Source of the DNA: Neorhizobium galegae bv. officinalis
Lineage (GTDB): Bacteria; Pseudomonadota; Alphaproteobacteria; Rhizobiales; Rhizobiaceae
Reading direction: 5' to 3'
Assembly (NCBI GenBank): GCA_000985875.1
Contig: CCRI01000016.1
Span: forward strand, 1 to 64,000
Length of the DNA: 64,000 bases
Every line of letters starts with the position of its first letter. The first letter of the stretch is position 1. Positions 23,996 through 33,382 of the stretch are shown here, one piece after another. The notes under the pieces are model-generated. The model did not search any database. It worked only from the letters and a program-made list of their open reading frames with translations, and was not told the DNA's origin. A program made the translations under genes and the position numbers.

Positions 23996-25603
23996 TCACA
24001 TCCGGAACACGCCGAAGCGTGTCTCTTCAATCGGCGCATTCAGCGCGGCGGAGAGGCTCAGCGCCAGGACCTGGCGGGTCCTTCCCGGGTGGATGATCCC
24101 ATCATCCCAGAGCCTTGCGGAGGCATAAAGCGGGTGGCTCTGTTCCTCGAACTGGTCGAGCACCGGCTGTTTGAAGGCCGCTTCCTCGTCCGCGCCCCAT
24201 GTCTTGCCGCCACGCTCGATCGCGTCGCGCCGGACGGTTGCCAGCACGCCGGCCGCCTGCGGACCGCCCATTACCGAGATGCGGCTATTCGGCCAGCTCC
24301 AAAGGAAACGCGGCGAATAGGCCCGGCCGGCCATGCCGTAATTGCCGGCGCCGAAGGAACCGCCAAGCAGGATCGTGACCTTCGGCACGGACGTGGTGGC
24401 AACCGCCGTCACCAGCCTGGCGCCGTGCTTTGCGATGCCCTCCGCCTCGTATTTGCGACCGACCATGAAGCCGCTGATGTTCTGCAGGAAGACCAGCGGG
24501 ATTTTCCGCTGCGAGCAGAGTTCGATGAAATGCGCGCCCTTCTGGGCGCTTTCGGAAAACAGCACGCCGTTGTTGGCGATGATGCCAACGGGGATGCCGA
24601 AGACATGTGCAAAACCGCAGACCAGCGTCATGCCGAACCGCGCCTTGAACTCGTCGAACCGCGAGCCGTCGACCACGCGGGCGATCACCTCGCGGATGTC
24701 GTAGGGGGTGCTCAGCGAGGACGGAACGATTGCGGCGATTTCTTCCGGATCGTAAAGCGGCTCCTCGGGCGCCGCCAGCATCACGGTATCCGGCTTGCGG
24801 GTGTTCAGGCCCGCAACGGCGCGGCGGACCAGCGCCAAGGCGTGGGCGTCGTCGCGCGCGAGATGATCCGCCACCCCGGAGAGCCTTGTGTGGACATCGC
24901 CGCCGCCGAGATCCTCGGCCGAGACTTCCTCGCCCGTCGCGGCCTTCACCAGTGGCGGGCCGGCGAGGAAGATCGTGCCCTGATCCTTGACGATGATCGC
25001 CTCGTCGGACATCGCCGGGACATAGGCGCCGCCGGCCGTGCAGGAACCCATGACGGCGGCGATCTGGGCTATGCCCTTCGCCGACATGCGCGCCTGGTTG
25101 AAGAAGATACGACCGAAATGGTCGCGGTCGGGAAAGACTTCGTCCTGGTTCGGCAGGTTGGCGCCGCCGGAATCGACAAGATAGACGCAAGGCAGCCGGT
25201 TTTCCTCGGCGATCTCCTGGGCGCGCAGGTGTTTCTTGACCGTCATCGGGTAATAGGTGCCGCCCTTCACCGTGGCGTCGTTGGCGACGATCATCACCTC
25301 GCGGCCTTCGACCCGGCCGATGCCGGTGACGATGCCGGCAGACGGGCTCGCGCCGCCGTAAAGCCCGTGGGCGGCGGTCGCGCCGACTTCGAGAAAGGCA
25401 GAGCCGTGATCGAGCAGCCGGGCGATACGTTCCCGGGGTAGCAATTTTCCGCGGCTCGCATGCCGCGCCCGCGCCTCCTCGCCACCACCGGCCTCGGCGA
25501 GCGCGACGGCCACCTCGACCTCGGCAAGCTTCGCCTGCATCGCGGCGCGGTTCGCTTCGGCAGCCTCGCTCCTCAGATTGACCTGCGACCGGATGACAGC
25601 CAT
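23996..25603 (-). CDS. mccB: Methylcrotonyl-CoA carboxylase, carboxyltransferase beta subunit
   Basis: The 535-residue protein is an acyl-CoA carboxyltransferase with both crotonase-like halves: VYLVDSGGANLPNQ and SCTAGGAYVPAMSDE in the first, and FLQNISGFMVG and GGSFGAGNYGMAGRAY in the second, the last being typical of methylcrotonyl-CoA carboxylase beta. It transfers CO2 from biotin on MccA to 3-methylcrotonyl-CoA. The start overlaps the ivd stop (TGATG). Family length is normal. The gap to mccA carries hairpins that could lower or stabilise the downstream message. Confidence 0.94.
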   Translation of the reverse strand: MAVIRSQVNLRSEAAEANRAAMQAKLAEVEVAVALAEAGGGEEARARHASRGKLLPRERIARLLDHGSAFLEVGATAAHGLYGGASPSAGIVTGIGRVEGREVMIVANDATVKGGTYYPMTVKKHLRAQEIAEENRLPCVYLVDSGGANLPNQDEVFPDRDHFGRIFFNQARMSAKGIAQIAAVMGSCTAGGAYVPAMSDEAIIVKDQGTIFLAGPPLVKAATGEEVSAEDLGGGDVHTRLSGVADHLARDDAHALALVRRAVAGLNTRKPDTVMLAAPEEPLYDPEEIAAIVPSSLSTPYDIREVIARVVDGSRFDEFKARFGMTLVCGFAHVFGIPVGIIANNGVLFSESAQKGAHFIELCSQRKIPLVFLQNISGFMVGRKYEAEGIAKHGARLVTAVATTSVPKVTILLGGSFGAGNYGMAGRAYSPRFLWSWPNSRISVMGGPQAAGVLATVRRDAIERGGKTWGADEEAAFKQPVLDQFEEQSHPLYASARLWDDGIIHPGRTRQVLALSLSAALNAPIEETRFGVFRM

Positions 25604-26766
25604 CAGGCGGTTTCCTTGAAGAGTTCGCGGCCGATCAGCATGCGGCGGATTTCGGACGTGCCGGCGCCGATTTCCATCAGCTTGGCGTCGCGCAGCAGCC
25701 GGCCGGTCGGAAAGTCGTTGATATAACCGTTGCCGCCGAGGATCTGGATTGCCTGCAGCGCCTGTTGAGTCGCCTGTTCGGAAGCGTAGAGGCAGCAGGC
25801 GGCGGCATCCTGCCGCGTCACCGCGCCGCGATCACAGGCGGCGGCCACCGCATAGACATAGGCGCGGGCGGAATTCATCGCCGTGTACATGTCGGCAACC
25901 TTCGCCTGGATCAGCTGGAACTCGCCGATCGACTGGCCGAACTGCTTTCGCTCATGGACATAGGGCATGACCACATCGAGGCAGGCATGCATGATGCCGA
26001 TGCCGATGGCCGAAAGCACGACGCGTTCGTAATCGAGGCCCGACATCAGGACACGGACGCCGCCACCCTCGGCACCCATGACGTTTTCGGCCGGCACTTC
26101 GCAATTGTCGAACACCAGTTCGCAGGTGTTGGAGCCGCGCATGCCGAGCTTGTCGAGCTTCTGGGCGGTCGAGAACCCCTTGAAACCCTTTTCGACGAGG
26201 AAGGCGGTGATGCCCTTCGAGGCGGCCGACGGATCGGTCTTGGCGTAGACCACCAGCACATCGGCATCCGGGCCGTTGGTGATCCACATTTTGGTTCCGT
26301 TGAGCAGGTACCGACCGCCCCGCTTCTCGGCTAGGAGCTTCATCGAGACCACGTCGGAACCGGCGCCGGGCTCGGACATGGCGAGCGCACCGACATGCTC
26401 TCCCGAGCAGAGCTTCGGCAGGTAACGCGCCTTCTGATCGGCATTGCCGTTGCGGTTGATCTGATTGACGCAGAGGTTGGAATGGGCGCCGTAGCTGAGC
26501 GACGTGGAGGCAGAGGCGCGGGCCAGTTCCTCTACGGCGACCACATGAGAGAGATAACCGAGGCCCGTGCCGCCGAAATCCGGGTCGGCGGTAATGCCGA
26601 GCAGGCCGAGCGCGCCCAGTTCAGGCCAGAGATCGCGGGCAAATTCGTTGCTGCGGTCGATTTCGTCGGCGCGAGGCTTGAGTTTTTCCTGCGCGAAACG
26701 GTGGACCGTTTCACGAACAGCGTCGACCTCCTCGCCGAGCGCGAAGTTCATGCTTGCGTGGAACAC
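25603..26766 (-). CDS. ivd: Isovaleryl-CoA dehydrogenase
   Basis: This 387-residue acyl-CoA dehydrogenase carries the FAD/substrate pattern ALAMSEPGAGSDVVSM, then WITNGPDADVLVVYAKT and the C-terminal signature QILGGNGYINDFP. It oxidises isovaleryl-CoA to 3-methylcrotonyl-CoA and passes electrons to ETF. It is the first gene of the leucine operon, and the position separates it from other acyl-CoA dehydrogenases. The start is GTG at 26766, with GGGAGG seven bases upstream; an in-frame ATG at 26751 has no such site. Confidence 0.93.
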   Translation of the reverse strand: MFHASMNFALGEEVDAVRETVHRFAQEKLKPRADEIDRSNEFARDLWPELGALGLLGITADPDFGGTGLGYLSHVVAVEELARASASTSLSYGAHSNLCVNQINRNGNADQKARYLPKLCSGEHVGALAMSEPGAGSDVVSMKLLAEKRGGRYLLNGTKMWITNGPDADVLVVYAKTDPSAASKGITAFLVEKGFKGFSTAQKLDKLGMRGSNTCELVFDNCEVPAENVMGAEGGGVRVLMSGLDYERVVLSAIGIGIMHACLDVVMPYVHERKQFGQSIGEFQLIQAKVADMYTAMNSARAYVYAVAAACDRGAVTRQDAAACCLYASEQATQQALQAIQILGGNGYINDFPTGRLLRDAKLMEIGAGTSEIRRMLIGRELFKETA

Positions 26767-26908
26767 CTTACATCCTCCCGGTGTGCAAAGTTCCGTATAT
26801 CAGAAAGTAGTGGGGCAGCGGCGGCAGGTCGTCAATGGGCCAAGAGCGCCCATGCCCGACATCGCAAGATACGGTCTTCCGCCATGCCGGCTTTGAACAA
26901 AGATTGCC

Positions 26909-27271
26909 TTATTCGGGAAGATGGTGCGGATGGAGACCGGGGACCCACTCGGTGTTGGGCATGCGCGTGCCGGTATAGGTGATGCCGCTCGGCGTCTTGC
27001 AGCGATAGATCCGGGTCGGCATCACGTCGCCATAGAGAATGTCGAAACTGCCACGGCTGCGATAGACGTTCTCGATATCGCTGGTGCATTCATAGGCCTG
27101 CTTCTTCGCGTGTTCTTCCTCCGGCACGACGCCGGGCAGGTTACGGAAGTAGGTCTGCACATCCTTGGGAAAGGCCTGGGGTTCGGCCGCGAATACCTCG
27201 GCCGGAACCAGCGCGGCGACAAGCAGCGCCACGAGCATCACGGCCGGCAGTATCCATGCACCTTTGAGCAT
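26909..27271 (-). CDS. Secreted hypothetical protein
   Basis: A 120-residue protein with a clear signal peptide (MLKGAWILPAVMLVALLVAA, cut near residue 29). The mature region has two Cys about 34 residues apart and PTRIYRCKTPSGITYTGTRMP, a short strand-rich stretch recalling small DUF-type periplasmic proteins. GAGGAG lies seven bases before the ATG at 27271. A longer frame upstream lacks a ribosome site. It is downstream of the NlpC/P60 gene by 92 bp on the same strand, so a cell-wall link is possible but unproved. Confidence 0.7.
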   Translation of the reverse strand: MLKGAWILPAVMLVALLVAALVPAEVFAAEPQAFPKDVQTYFRNLPGVVPEEEHAKKQAYECTSDIENVYRSRGSFDILYGDVMPTRIYRCKTPSGITYTGTRMPNTEWVPGLHPHHLPE

Positions 27272-27363
27272 CAATCGACTCCTCATCCACGAAAACTGCG
27301 GACGAATGAGAGATATGGACGGCAGGATGTCCAATCCATGGGCCAGGGACCACGTTTGCGTGA

Positions 27364-28224
27364 TCATCGGCGGTTATCCAGGCGGCGATAGCCGGTGGGC
27401 TGCTGATAGAGCCAACCGATCCGCTGAACGGCTGCCTCGAAATTCTCGCGGGCGACACTCATCGTGTGGCCGTTGGCGTGGAGAAGCGTCTCGGCATTCT
27501 CCATGATGCCGACATGACCCTTCCATAAAACGAGGTCGCCGCGGCGAAGTTCCCCCCGCGCGATCTCTTTGCCGATCGAGGCCTGCATATCGGAGTCGCG
27601 CGGGGCAGATTGGCCGGTCATCATCAGAGCGAGCTGCACGAGCGCCGAGCAATCCAGGCCAAACCCGGAGCGGCCACCCCAGAGATAGGGCGTCTCGATG
27701 AATTTTTCGGCGACGGCGACATAATCGTCGCCCAGCATCTCGGCGATGGGCAGGCAATGACGGGCGATCACCGCCTCGCCGCTCGCCAAGACGAAATAAC
27801 GCGTACCGCGCGTTTCCGCCTCGCCGGCAACGGTGACGCGGCTACCCATGGACAGGGCGCCGACCGGCGGCTTGCGCAGCTCGGCTTCCGGATAAAGAAA
27901 GGTGCGGGGCACGGCAATGCGGTGAGTGGGTTCGTCCAGGCTACCGAGCATCGTCTCCGGCAGGTAGCCGACATAACCATCCTGATCGGCCTGCACCCAG
28001 GCAAAACCATCGGCACGATCGAAAACCCGGACGGTTTCGCCCCACAAAAGTTCGGTATCGATGCCGCGGGCAAGGTCCGGTGCCGGGCGGAGCTGGGCCA
28101 CCGGCACGGCGACGCGTGCGGGTTCGCCGCGGACGAACTGGCCCGCCTCGACGCTACCCTTCAGCGTCTCGTCTGCGAGATCGGGGCGGAAGGCGTGCAG
28201 GCGCCTGTCGAGCAGCTTCGTCAT
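27364..28224 (-). CDS. NlpC/P60 family peptidoglycan hydrolase
   Basis: The 286-residue protein has two SH3-like regions (about residues 55-95 and 115-155) and a C-terminal NlpC/P60 cysteine peptidase domain. The catalytic triad is visible as Cys192 in LDCSALVQLAL, His237 in WKGHVGIM and His249. Such enzymes cut gamma-D-Glu to diamino-acid bonds in peptidoglycan peptides. No signal peptide is present, which fits the cytoplasmic recycling type (YkfC-like). Together with the M17 aminopeptidase upstream it may process imported murein peptides. Confidence 0.9.
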   Translation of the reverse strand: MTKLLDRRLHAFRPDLADETLKGSVEAGQFVRGEPARVAVPVAQLRPAPDLARGIDTELLWGETVRVFDRADGFAWVQADQDGYVGYLPETMLGSLDEPTHRIAVPRTFLYPEAELRKPPVGALSMGSRVTVAGEAETRGTRYFVLASGEAVIARHCLPIAEMLGDDYVAVAEKFIETPYLWGGRSGFGLDCSALVQLALMMTGQSAPRDSDMQASIGKEIARGELRRGDLVLWKGHVGIMENAETLLHANGHTMSVARENFEAAVQRIGWLYQQPTGYRRLDNRR

Positions 28225-28261
28225 CTCTAAATCCTCTTCGGGCGCTCCACGGCAAGCCCCA

Positions 28262-28603
28262 TCACCGGCGGCCTTCCCGGATGATCAGGTCGCCGAGCTT
28301 TTCCAGATAGAGCGCACCCGCCACCGTGCGCTTGATCACCACGTTGCGGCGGTCCCGCTCGTCGCGCTGACGGTCCACCAGACCCATCTCGCCCATCGTG
28401 TCGAGCGCGCGGGTGATGACCGGCTTGCTGACACCAAGCGTCGCCGCCAGCCCGCGCACCGTGTGGGGCGGCGGCACGAGGTAAATATGCAGCAGAATGG
28501 ACATCTGGCGCAATGTCAGATCGCGGCCGTCGTGGCGCACCTGCTCCAGCGATACCCGGTGCCAGAGGCCCAGCGCTTCCGTGGCGGTCAGTTCAACCGG
28601 CAT
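28262..28603 (-). CDS. MarR-like winged-helix regulator, short
   Basis: A 113-residue single-domain protein with a MarR-type winged helix: TVRGLAATLGVSKPVITRALDTM as helix-turn-helix and QRDERDRRNVVIKRT as wing. It is shorter than most MarR proteins at both ends, so the dimerisation helices are reduced. It lies between the aminopeptidase and NlpC/P60 genes, all on the minus strand and with gaps of 37 and 85 bp, so it may control the set. A GTG three bases upstream is an alternative start. Confidence 0.85.
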   Translation of the reverse strand: MPVELTATEALGLWHRVSLEQVRHDGRDLTLRQMSILLHIYLVPPPHTVRGLAATLGVSKPVITRALDTMGEMGLVDRQRDERDRRNVVIKRTVAGALYLEKLGDLIIREGRR

Positions 28604-28688
28604 CACGACCCTCGGTTCAAAATCGGCCTTGGTTCAATATCGGGCGGACTTTAAGACGAAGGTCTTACCGGTTTGTTTCGGAGCCGTT

Positions 28689-30083
28689 TTATTTCGCGGC
28701 CATGTCGCGGATCGTGCTGTAGAGTGCACGGATCGCAAACGCTTCGCCGCCGACGGGCGCCTGCGGCTTTTCGGCCGCCACCCAGCCGTAGATGTCGAAA
28801 TGCACCCAACTTCTGGTGGCGGTGACGAAGCGCTTGAGGAAAAGTGCCGCGGTGATCGCGCCGGCCATTCCGCCCGAGGGCGAATTGGTGATGTCGGCGG
28901 CGCGGGAACGGATATCCTTGTCGTAGCCCATCCAGAGCGGCAGGCGCCACATCGGATCGGCTTCAGCGCGGCCGGCCTCCATCAGCTTGCCGGCAAGCGC
29001 TTCGTCGTCGGTGAAATAGGGCGCAAGCTCGGTGCCCAGCGCGACGCGGGCGGCCCCCGTCAGAGTCGACATGTCGATCATCAGGTCCGGCGGGTTTTCG
29101 TCCGCGTAAGCCAGCGCGTCGGCAAGAACCAACCGGCCTTCGGCATCGGTATTGTCGATCTGGACGGTGATGCCCTTGCGGCTCCTGTAGATATCGCCGG
29201 GGCGGAAGGCATTGCCGGAAATGGAGTTCTCGACCGCCGGCACCAGAACCTGCAGGTCCACTTCAAGACCCGCATCCATGATCATCAGGGCAAGTCCCAT
29301 GACGTTCGCGGCACCACCCATGTCCTTCTTCATCAGCGCCATGTTGGCGGCGCCCTTGATGTCGAGGCCGCCGGTATCGAAGCAGACGCCCTTGCCGACC
29401 AGCGTGACCCGCGGATGGCCCTTCTCCCCCCAGCGCATTTCGAGCAGGCGCGGAGGTGACACGCTGGCGCGGCCGACCGTGTGAACGAGGGGGAAATTCC
29501 GGGCGAGCAGGTCCTCCCCGACAATCGAGGTAACGGTTGCGCCGTAATGTTCGCCCAGCGCCCGGAAGGCCGCTTCCAGCTCGATCGGCCCCATCTCGTT
29601 GGTCGGAATATTGATGAGGTCACGGGCCAGGAAAACGCCGGCCAGCTGGCGCTCGACATCGGCGGCATCGGCCGTGCCCGGGATCGCAAGCCGCACGTCC
29701 TTCGATTTTTCGGACTTGTAGCGGCTGAAGCCGTAGGTGCCGAGGCCGTAGCCGAGAGCAAGATGCGCATCGCCAAGCGCCGAGGTCTCGACATGCCAGT
29801 CACCCGGCGGCAAGAGCTTCGACAGTTTTCCGGCAATGAACGGCGCCTCGGCGGGATCGCTGCCGAGGCCGAACAGGGCGCTGCCCACCTCACCCTCCGC
29901 CGTCGGCAACAGAAGCAGCGCGCCGGCCTCGGCCTTGAAGCCCGCCGCCTTCGCCCAGGCGAGCGCCGCCGCGTCGAGCTTCCCCGGTTCGATGTCGGCA
30001 GGCGTCACGGCATGGACCGGCCTGGTCGCCGCTCCTTTCGCGCTGAAGGGAGAGGGACGTTCGATATATTGATAGGGTGCCAT
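28689..30083 (-). CDS. M17 leucyl aminopeptidase family protein
   Basis: The 464-residue protein is a PepA/LAP-type dimetal aminopeptidase. The metal-binding signature NTDAEGRL is at residues 311-318 and KGVCFDTGG at 231-239. It releases N-terminal residues from peptides in the cytosol. Sequence style is closer to the shorter PepA-like paralogue of Rhizobiales than to canonical PepA (about 500 residues). It is the first gene of a minus-strand group with a MarR regulator and an NlpC/P60 hydrolase, a combination that suggests peptide or murein-peptide turnover. Confidence 0.93.
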   Translation of the reverse strand: MAPYQYIERPSPFSAKGAATRPVHAVTPADIEPGKLDAAALAWAKAAGFKAEAGALLLLPTAEGEVGSALFGLGSDPAEAPFIAGKLSKLLPPGDWHVETSALGDAHLALGYGLGTYGFSRYKSEKSKDVRLAIPGTADAADVERQLAGVFLARDLINIPTNEMGPIELEAAFRALGEHYGATVTSIVGEDLLARNFPLVHTVGRASVSPPRLLEMRWGEKGHPRVTLVGKGVCFDTGGLDIKGAANMALMKKDMGGAANVMGLALMIMDAGLEVDLQVLVPAVENSISGNAFRPGDIYRSRKGITVQIDNTDAEGRLVLADALAYADENPPDLMIDMSTLTGAARVALGTELAPYFTDDEALAGKLMEAGRAEADPMWRLPLWMGYDKDIRSRAADITNSPSGGMAGAITAALFLKRFVTATRSWVHFDIYGWVAAEKPQAPVGGEAFAIRALYSTIRDMAAK

Positions 30084-30119
30084 GGAGGGAGCCTTCGGAA
30101 GCTGCTGGAATCGCTCATC

Positions 30120-30134
30120 TTAACGATCTGTTAG
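30120..30134 (+). promoter_or_regulatory. CtrA-like site upstream of tadD
   Basis: TTAA-N7-TTAG (30120-30134) differs by one base from the CtrA consensus TTAA-N7-TTAA. A GTTAAC palindrome follows at once. It lies 90 bp upstream of the chosen tadD start. Inference from motif and position only. Confidence 0.35.
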
Positions 30135-30224
30135 GGTTAACAGTTTATTGCTGGAGTGGAAATGCGCTATATGCCCGCTCCCTATTCGGAAGACGTGGCA
30201 CCGGACCGAACGAGACCGCACCCC

Positions 30225-31058
30225 ATGACCGCTTCCGCAGCCGTGACGCTTCGCAAGACCCGCCTCGCCCAGACCGCCGCCCTCGCGATTTTTGCCGCTC
30301 TTTCGGTCACCGGCTGCGCGACGAAGCGGGATGTCGAAACGACGGGCTCGATCCCGAAGGTCTCTGCCGCCTCCATGGACGGCATGAATGCGAACGATCT
30401 TGCGAGCACGGAAAAGTCTGTCGGTGCAAGCTATGCCCGCGATCCGAAGAACAAGCAGATCGGGCTGCAATATGCGACAGTGCTCGGAATGACGGGCAAG
30501 AATGCGCAGGCGCTCGCCGTGATGCAGCAGGTGGCAATTGCCCACCCGGCCGATCGGGACGTGCTGGCGGCCTATGGCAAGGCTCAGGCCGGTGCCGGCC
30601 AGCTGGAACAGGCACTCGCGACCATCAACCGCGCCCAGACCCCCGATCATCCGGACTGGCGGCTCTATTCGGCCGAAGGCGCCGTGCTCGATCAGCTTGG
30701 CCGCTCGGCGGAGGCTCGCCAGAAATACCGCATGGCGCTCGAAACCCAGCCGAACGAGCCAAGCGTGATGTCGAACCTTGGAATGTCCTACGTGCTTTCC
30801 GGCGACCTGAAGACGGCGGAAACCTACATGCGCAATGCCGCCGGCCAGCCCGCCGCCGACAGCCGCGTCCGCCAGAACCTGGCGCTGGTGGTCGGCCTGC
30901 AGGGCCGTTTCGCGGAAGCCGAACAGATCGCCCGCCGGGAACTCTCGCAGCAGCAGGCCGACGCCAACGTCACCTACCTGCGTTCGATGTTATCCCAGCA
31001 GAATGCCTGGGCAAAGCTCGCCGACAAGGATGGCAAGAGCAAGCCCAGTACGAATTGA
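30225..31058 (+). CDS. tadD: TadD-like tetratricopeptide lipoprotein of the Tad pilus system
   Basis: The 277-residue protein has a lipoprotein signal with lipobox SVTG-C (Cys31) and then several tetratricopeptide-like helix pairs from about residue 65 to 255 (for example LYSAEGAVLDQLGRSAEARQ). TadD is an outer-membrane pilotin-like factor for the Tad secretin. The start at 30225 gives a normal lipoprotein signal; an in-frame ATG at 30162 has a better ribosome site and would add 21 residues. It lies opposite the tad operon and is followed by a terminator. Confidence 0.82.
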   Translation: MTASAAVTLRKTRLAQTAALAIFAALSVTGCATKRDVETTGSIPKVSAASMDGMNANDLASTEKSVGASYARDPKNKQIGLQYATVLGMTGKNAQALAVMQQVAIAHPADRDVLAAYGKAQAGAGQLEQALATINRAQTPDHPDWRLYSAEGAVLDQLGRSAEARQKYRMALETQPNEPSVMSNLGMSYVLSGDLKTAETYMRNAAGQPAADSRVRQNLALVVGLQGRFAEAEQIARRELSQQQADANVTYLRSMLSQQNAWAKLADKDGKSKPSTN

Positions 31059-31077
31059 CCGGGCCAACCGTCATCCC

Positions 31078-31103
31078 AAAAAACCGGCCCCGCGCCGGTT
31101 TTT
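31078..31103 (+). terminator. Intrinsic terminator of tadD
   Basis: AAACCGGC (31081-31088) and GCCGGTTT (31094-31101), with A and T tracts on the sides, form a stable hairpin 20 bp after the tadD stop. Confidence 0.85.
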
Positions 31104-31138
31104 CCTGTTTTCGGGGATAGGCCTCCATCGGTACGCCT

Positions 31139-31210
31139 TCAGATGAGGCGCGAAATCACCGTGATGATTCCACCGATCAGGACGAGGTTCACGCAAAGTT
31201 TGGTCAGCAT
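31139..31210 (-). CDS. 23-residue membrane microprotein beside tadC
   Basis: On the minus strand an ATG at 31210 opens 23 codons and ends in TGA. GGAGG stands exactly seven bases upstream, as good as any ribosome site in the window. The peptide is MLTKLCVNLVLIGGIITVIS plus RLI: one hydrophobic helix with a Lys near the start and Arg near the end, as in single-pass membrane microproteins. It lies 158 bp beyond the tadC stop and could be the last gene of the tad operon or have its own promoter. Function is unknown. Confidence 0.55.
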   Translation of the reverse strand: MLTKLCVNLVLIGGIITVISRLI

Positions 31211-31368
31211 CGGGTATCCTCCAAAATCATGTGGCGATCCGATCCGCATTCGTAAAACGGACGGAATTTTCGCCTGATGGGGGGATAATGATCGATCGCC
31301 GCTGAATGCGGTCTGAAGCCGGAATTCAGGTGGCGTTCACCGTCGGCTCGAAACCGCGGCCGACCTCA

Positions 31369-32343
31369 TCAAAACTTGTCGGCGACCTGGATGCCGGCAG
31401 GGCCGAGGATGACCGCGATCAGCACCGGCAGAAAGAACAGGATCATCGGCACGGTGAGCTTCGGCGGAAGGGCGGCGGCCTTCTTTTCCGCCTCGTTCAT
31501 CCGCTCGTCGCGGCCTTCCTGGGCAAGCACGCGCAGCGCCGAGGCAATCGGCGTACCGTAGCGTTCCGCCTGGATCAGCGCCTGGGTAACGGCCCTGACG
31601 ATATCAAGCTGGGTGCGGATGCCGAGATTTTCGAGCGCGGTGCGGCGGTCCTGCAGGAAGGAGAGCTCGGCCGTCGTCAGCACCATTTCCTCGGCCAGCG
31701 GCGGCGATGCCTGCGCCATCTCCTCGGCGACGCGGCGCATCGCCGCTTCCATGGAAATCCCCGATTCGACGCAGATCAGCATCAGGTCGAGCGCATCGGG
31801 CCAGGCCCGCTTGATGGAATGCTGGCGCTTCTTCACCCGGTTGGAAATGTAGATGTTCGGTGCATAAAAACCGATATAGGCGACGACGATCGCCGCCAGC
31901 ATCCGGATCGGGAACGGCCGGGTGGCGAGGTTTCCGAGCACGAAAATCCAGACGATGGCGCCTGCGAGGAAAACAAAGGGCAGCAGGAAACGGGCCAGCA
32001 GGAACATGTTGAGGGCGTTCTGCGACCTCAGGCCGGCGGCGCGAAGCCTGTTGACGGTGTTGTCGTCCACCAGCGCCTTGCGCAGATTGAAACGCTCGAC
32101 GATCTGCCGGACCGACTGGTTGTTCTGCGCGCGCAGCGACGTCTTCGACTGTTCGGAATTCATGCGGGCGCGTTCGCGGGCGCGGATCTGTTCGCGCTCG
32201 GTGGAGACCGCCTTCATACGCTTGTCGAGGTCTCCCTTTTCGAGGAACGGGCTCGCCAGTGTGTAGAGGGTCGCGAAAACCGCCACGGCCACCAGGATGG
32301 CCATCAGCGTGGTCGGATCGGTCAGCGTCGTGGCCAGCTCCAT
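31369..32343 (-). CDS. tadC: Tad pilus inner-membrane platform protein TadC
   Basis: The 324-residue protein has an N-terminal membrane segment, two central ones (about residues 112-160), a conserved GspF/T2SSF domain with AWPDALDLMLICVESGISMEAA, and a C-terminal segment near LTVPMILFFLPVLIAVI. With TadB it forms the platform that links the ATPase to pilus growth. GAGGGGATGGGG precedes the ATG. It follows tadB by 12 bp and ends the recognised operon. Confidence 0.94.
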   Translation of the reverse strand: MELATTLTDPTTLMAILVAVAVFATLYTLASPFLEKGDLDKRMKAVSTEREQIRARERARMNSEQSKTSLRAQNNQSVRQIVERFNLRKALVDDNTVNRLRAAGLRSQNALNMFLLARFLLPFVFLAGAIVWIFVLGNLATRPFPIRMLAAIVVAYIGFYAPNIYISNRVKKRQHSIKRAWPDALDLMLICVESGISMEAAMRRVAEEMAQASPPLAEEMVLTTAELSFLQDRRTALENLGIRTQLDIVRAVTQALIQAERYGTPIASALRVLAQEGRDERMNEAEKKAAALPPKLTVPMILFFLPVLIAVILGPAGIQVADKF

Positions 32344-32355
32344 CGCCCCATCCCC

Positions 32356-33369
32356 TCAGATGTCGAAGTTGATCATGTTGCGCATGACGAAGATGCCGAT
32401 CGACATCCAGACACCGGAAAACAAAAGGATCAGGTGCCCGCGCGGATCGGTGAAGATGATCGAGATGTACTGAGGCGAGGTGAGGTAGACGAGCAGCGAG
32501 ACGATGAAGGGCAAAGCGCCGATGATCACCGCCGAAGCCTTGGCTTCCATCGACAGCGCCTGCACCTTCGCCTTCATCTTCCTGCGCTCGCGCAGCACCT
32601 TGGAAAGATTGCCGATCGCTTCGGAAAGATTGCCGCCGGCCTGGCCCTGGAGGGTGATGACGATCGAGAAGAAATTCACTTCCGGCAGCGGCATGGTCAT
32701 CATCATGCGCGTGCAGGCTTCCGGAATGCTCAAGCCGACTTGCTGGGATTCGATCACGCGGCGGAATTCCGTCTTCACCGGTTCCTGGCCGTCCGAAGCG
32801 ATCAGCCGCATCGCATCGTTGAGCGGCAGGCCGGATTTGATCGATCGCACCATGACGTCGAGCGCATTCGGAAATTCCTCGAGAAACTTGTTCTGGCGAC
32901 GCTTCACCAGGAAACCGATGATCCAGCGCGGCAACCCGACCGCGCTGACGAAGGCGGCACCGACAGCAGCGAGCAGCGGCAGGCCGGCGATCACGGCCAC
33001 GAGGAAAACGAAGACGCCGAGAAGGACGCTGAACAGATAGAAGCGGCCCATCGTCAGGGAGAGGCCGGTCTGGGGGAGCTTGGCTTTCAAGCTGCCGTCG
33101 GCCATCTTCTTGTTCTTCTCTTCCTGCTTCTTCTCCAGGTCCTTGATCGAATCCTGCATGGACTTGCGGCGCTTGGAAAGCTCCTGCACGCGGTCGCGCG
33201 CGGCCTTGACCTTGTTGAGATCGGTTTCCGCCGATTTCACCCGGTTGAGCCGGCTATCGGCCTTCTTTTCCACTTCCATGCGAGAGAACAACAGCGCGTA
33301 ACAGACCGCCGCCGCGGCGACCGCCACGAGGGCGATGATCGCCACGACATTGATATCCAGCCCGAACAT
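32356..33369 (-). CDS. tadB: Tad pilus inner-membrane platform protein TadB
   Basis: The 337-residue protein has one N-terminal membrane segment, a long charged coiled coil (about residues 30-95), two central membrane segments and the T2SSF domain with FPNALDVMVRSIKSGLPLNDA, then a last pair of segments. It pairs with TadC. The ATG at 33369 follows the cpaF stop by 13 bp. An open frame continues 44 codons further upstream into cpaF but without homology. Confidence 0.94.
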   Translation of the reverse strand: MFGLDINVVAIIALVAVAAAAVCYALLFSRMEVEKKADSRLNRVKSAETDLNKVKAARDRVQELSKRRKSMQDSIKDLEKKQEEKNKKMADGSLKAKLPQTGLSLTMGRFYLFSVLLGVFVFLVAVIAGLPLLAAVGAAFVSAVGLPRWIIGFLVKRRQNKFLEEFPNALDVMVRSIKSGLPLNDAMRLIASDGQEPVKTEFRRVIESQQVGLSIPEACTRMMMTMPLPEVNFFSIVITLQGQAGGNLSEAIGNLSKVLRERRKMKAKVQALSMEAKASAVIIGALPFIVSLLVYLTSPQYISIIFTDPRGHLILLFSGVWMSIGIFVMRNMINFDI

Positions 33370-33382
33370 GGAACCCTGCTCC

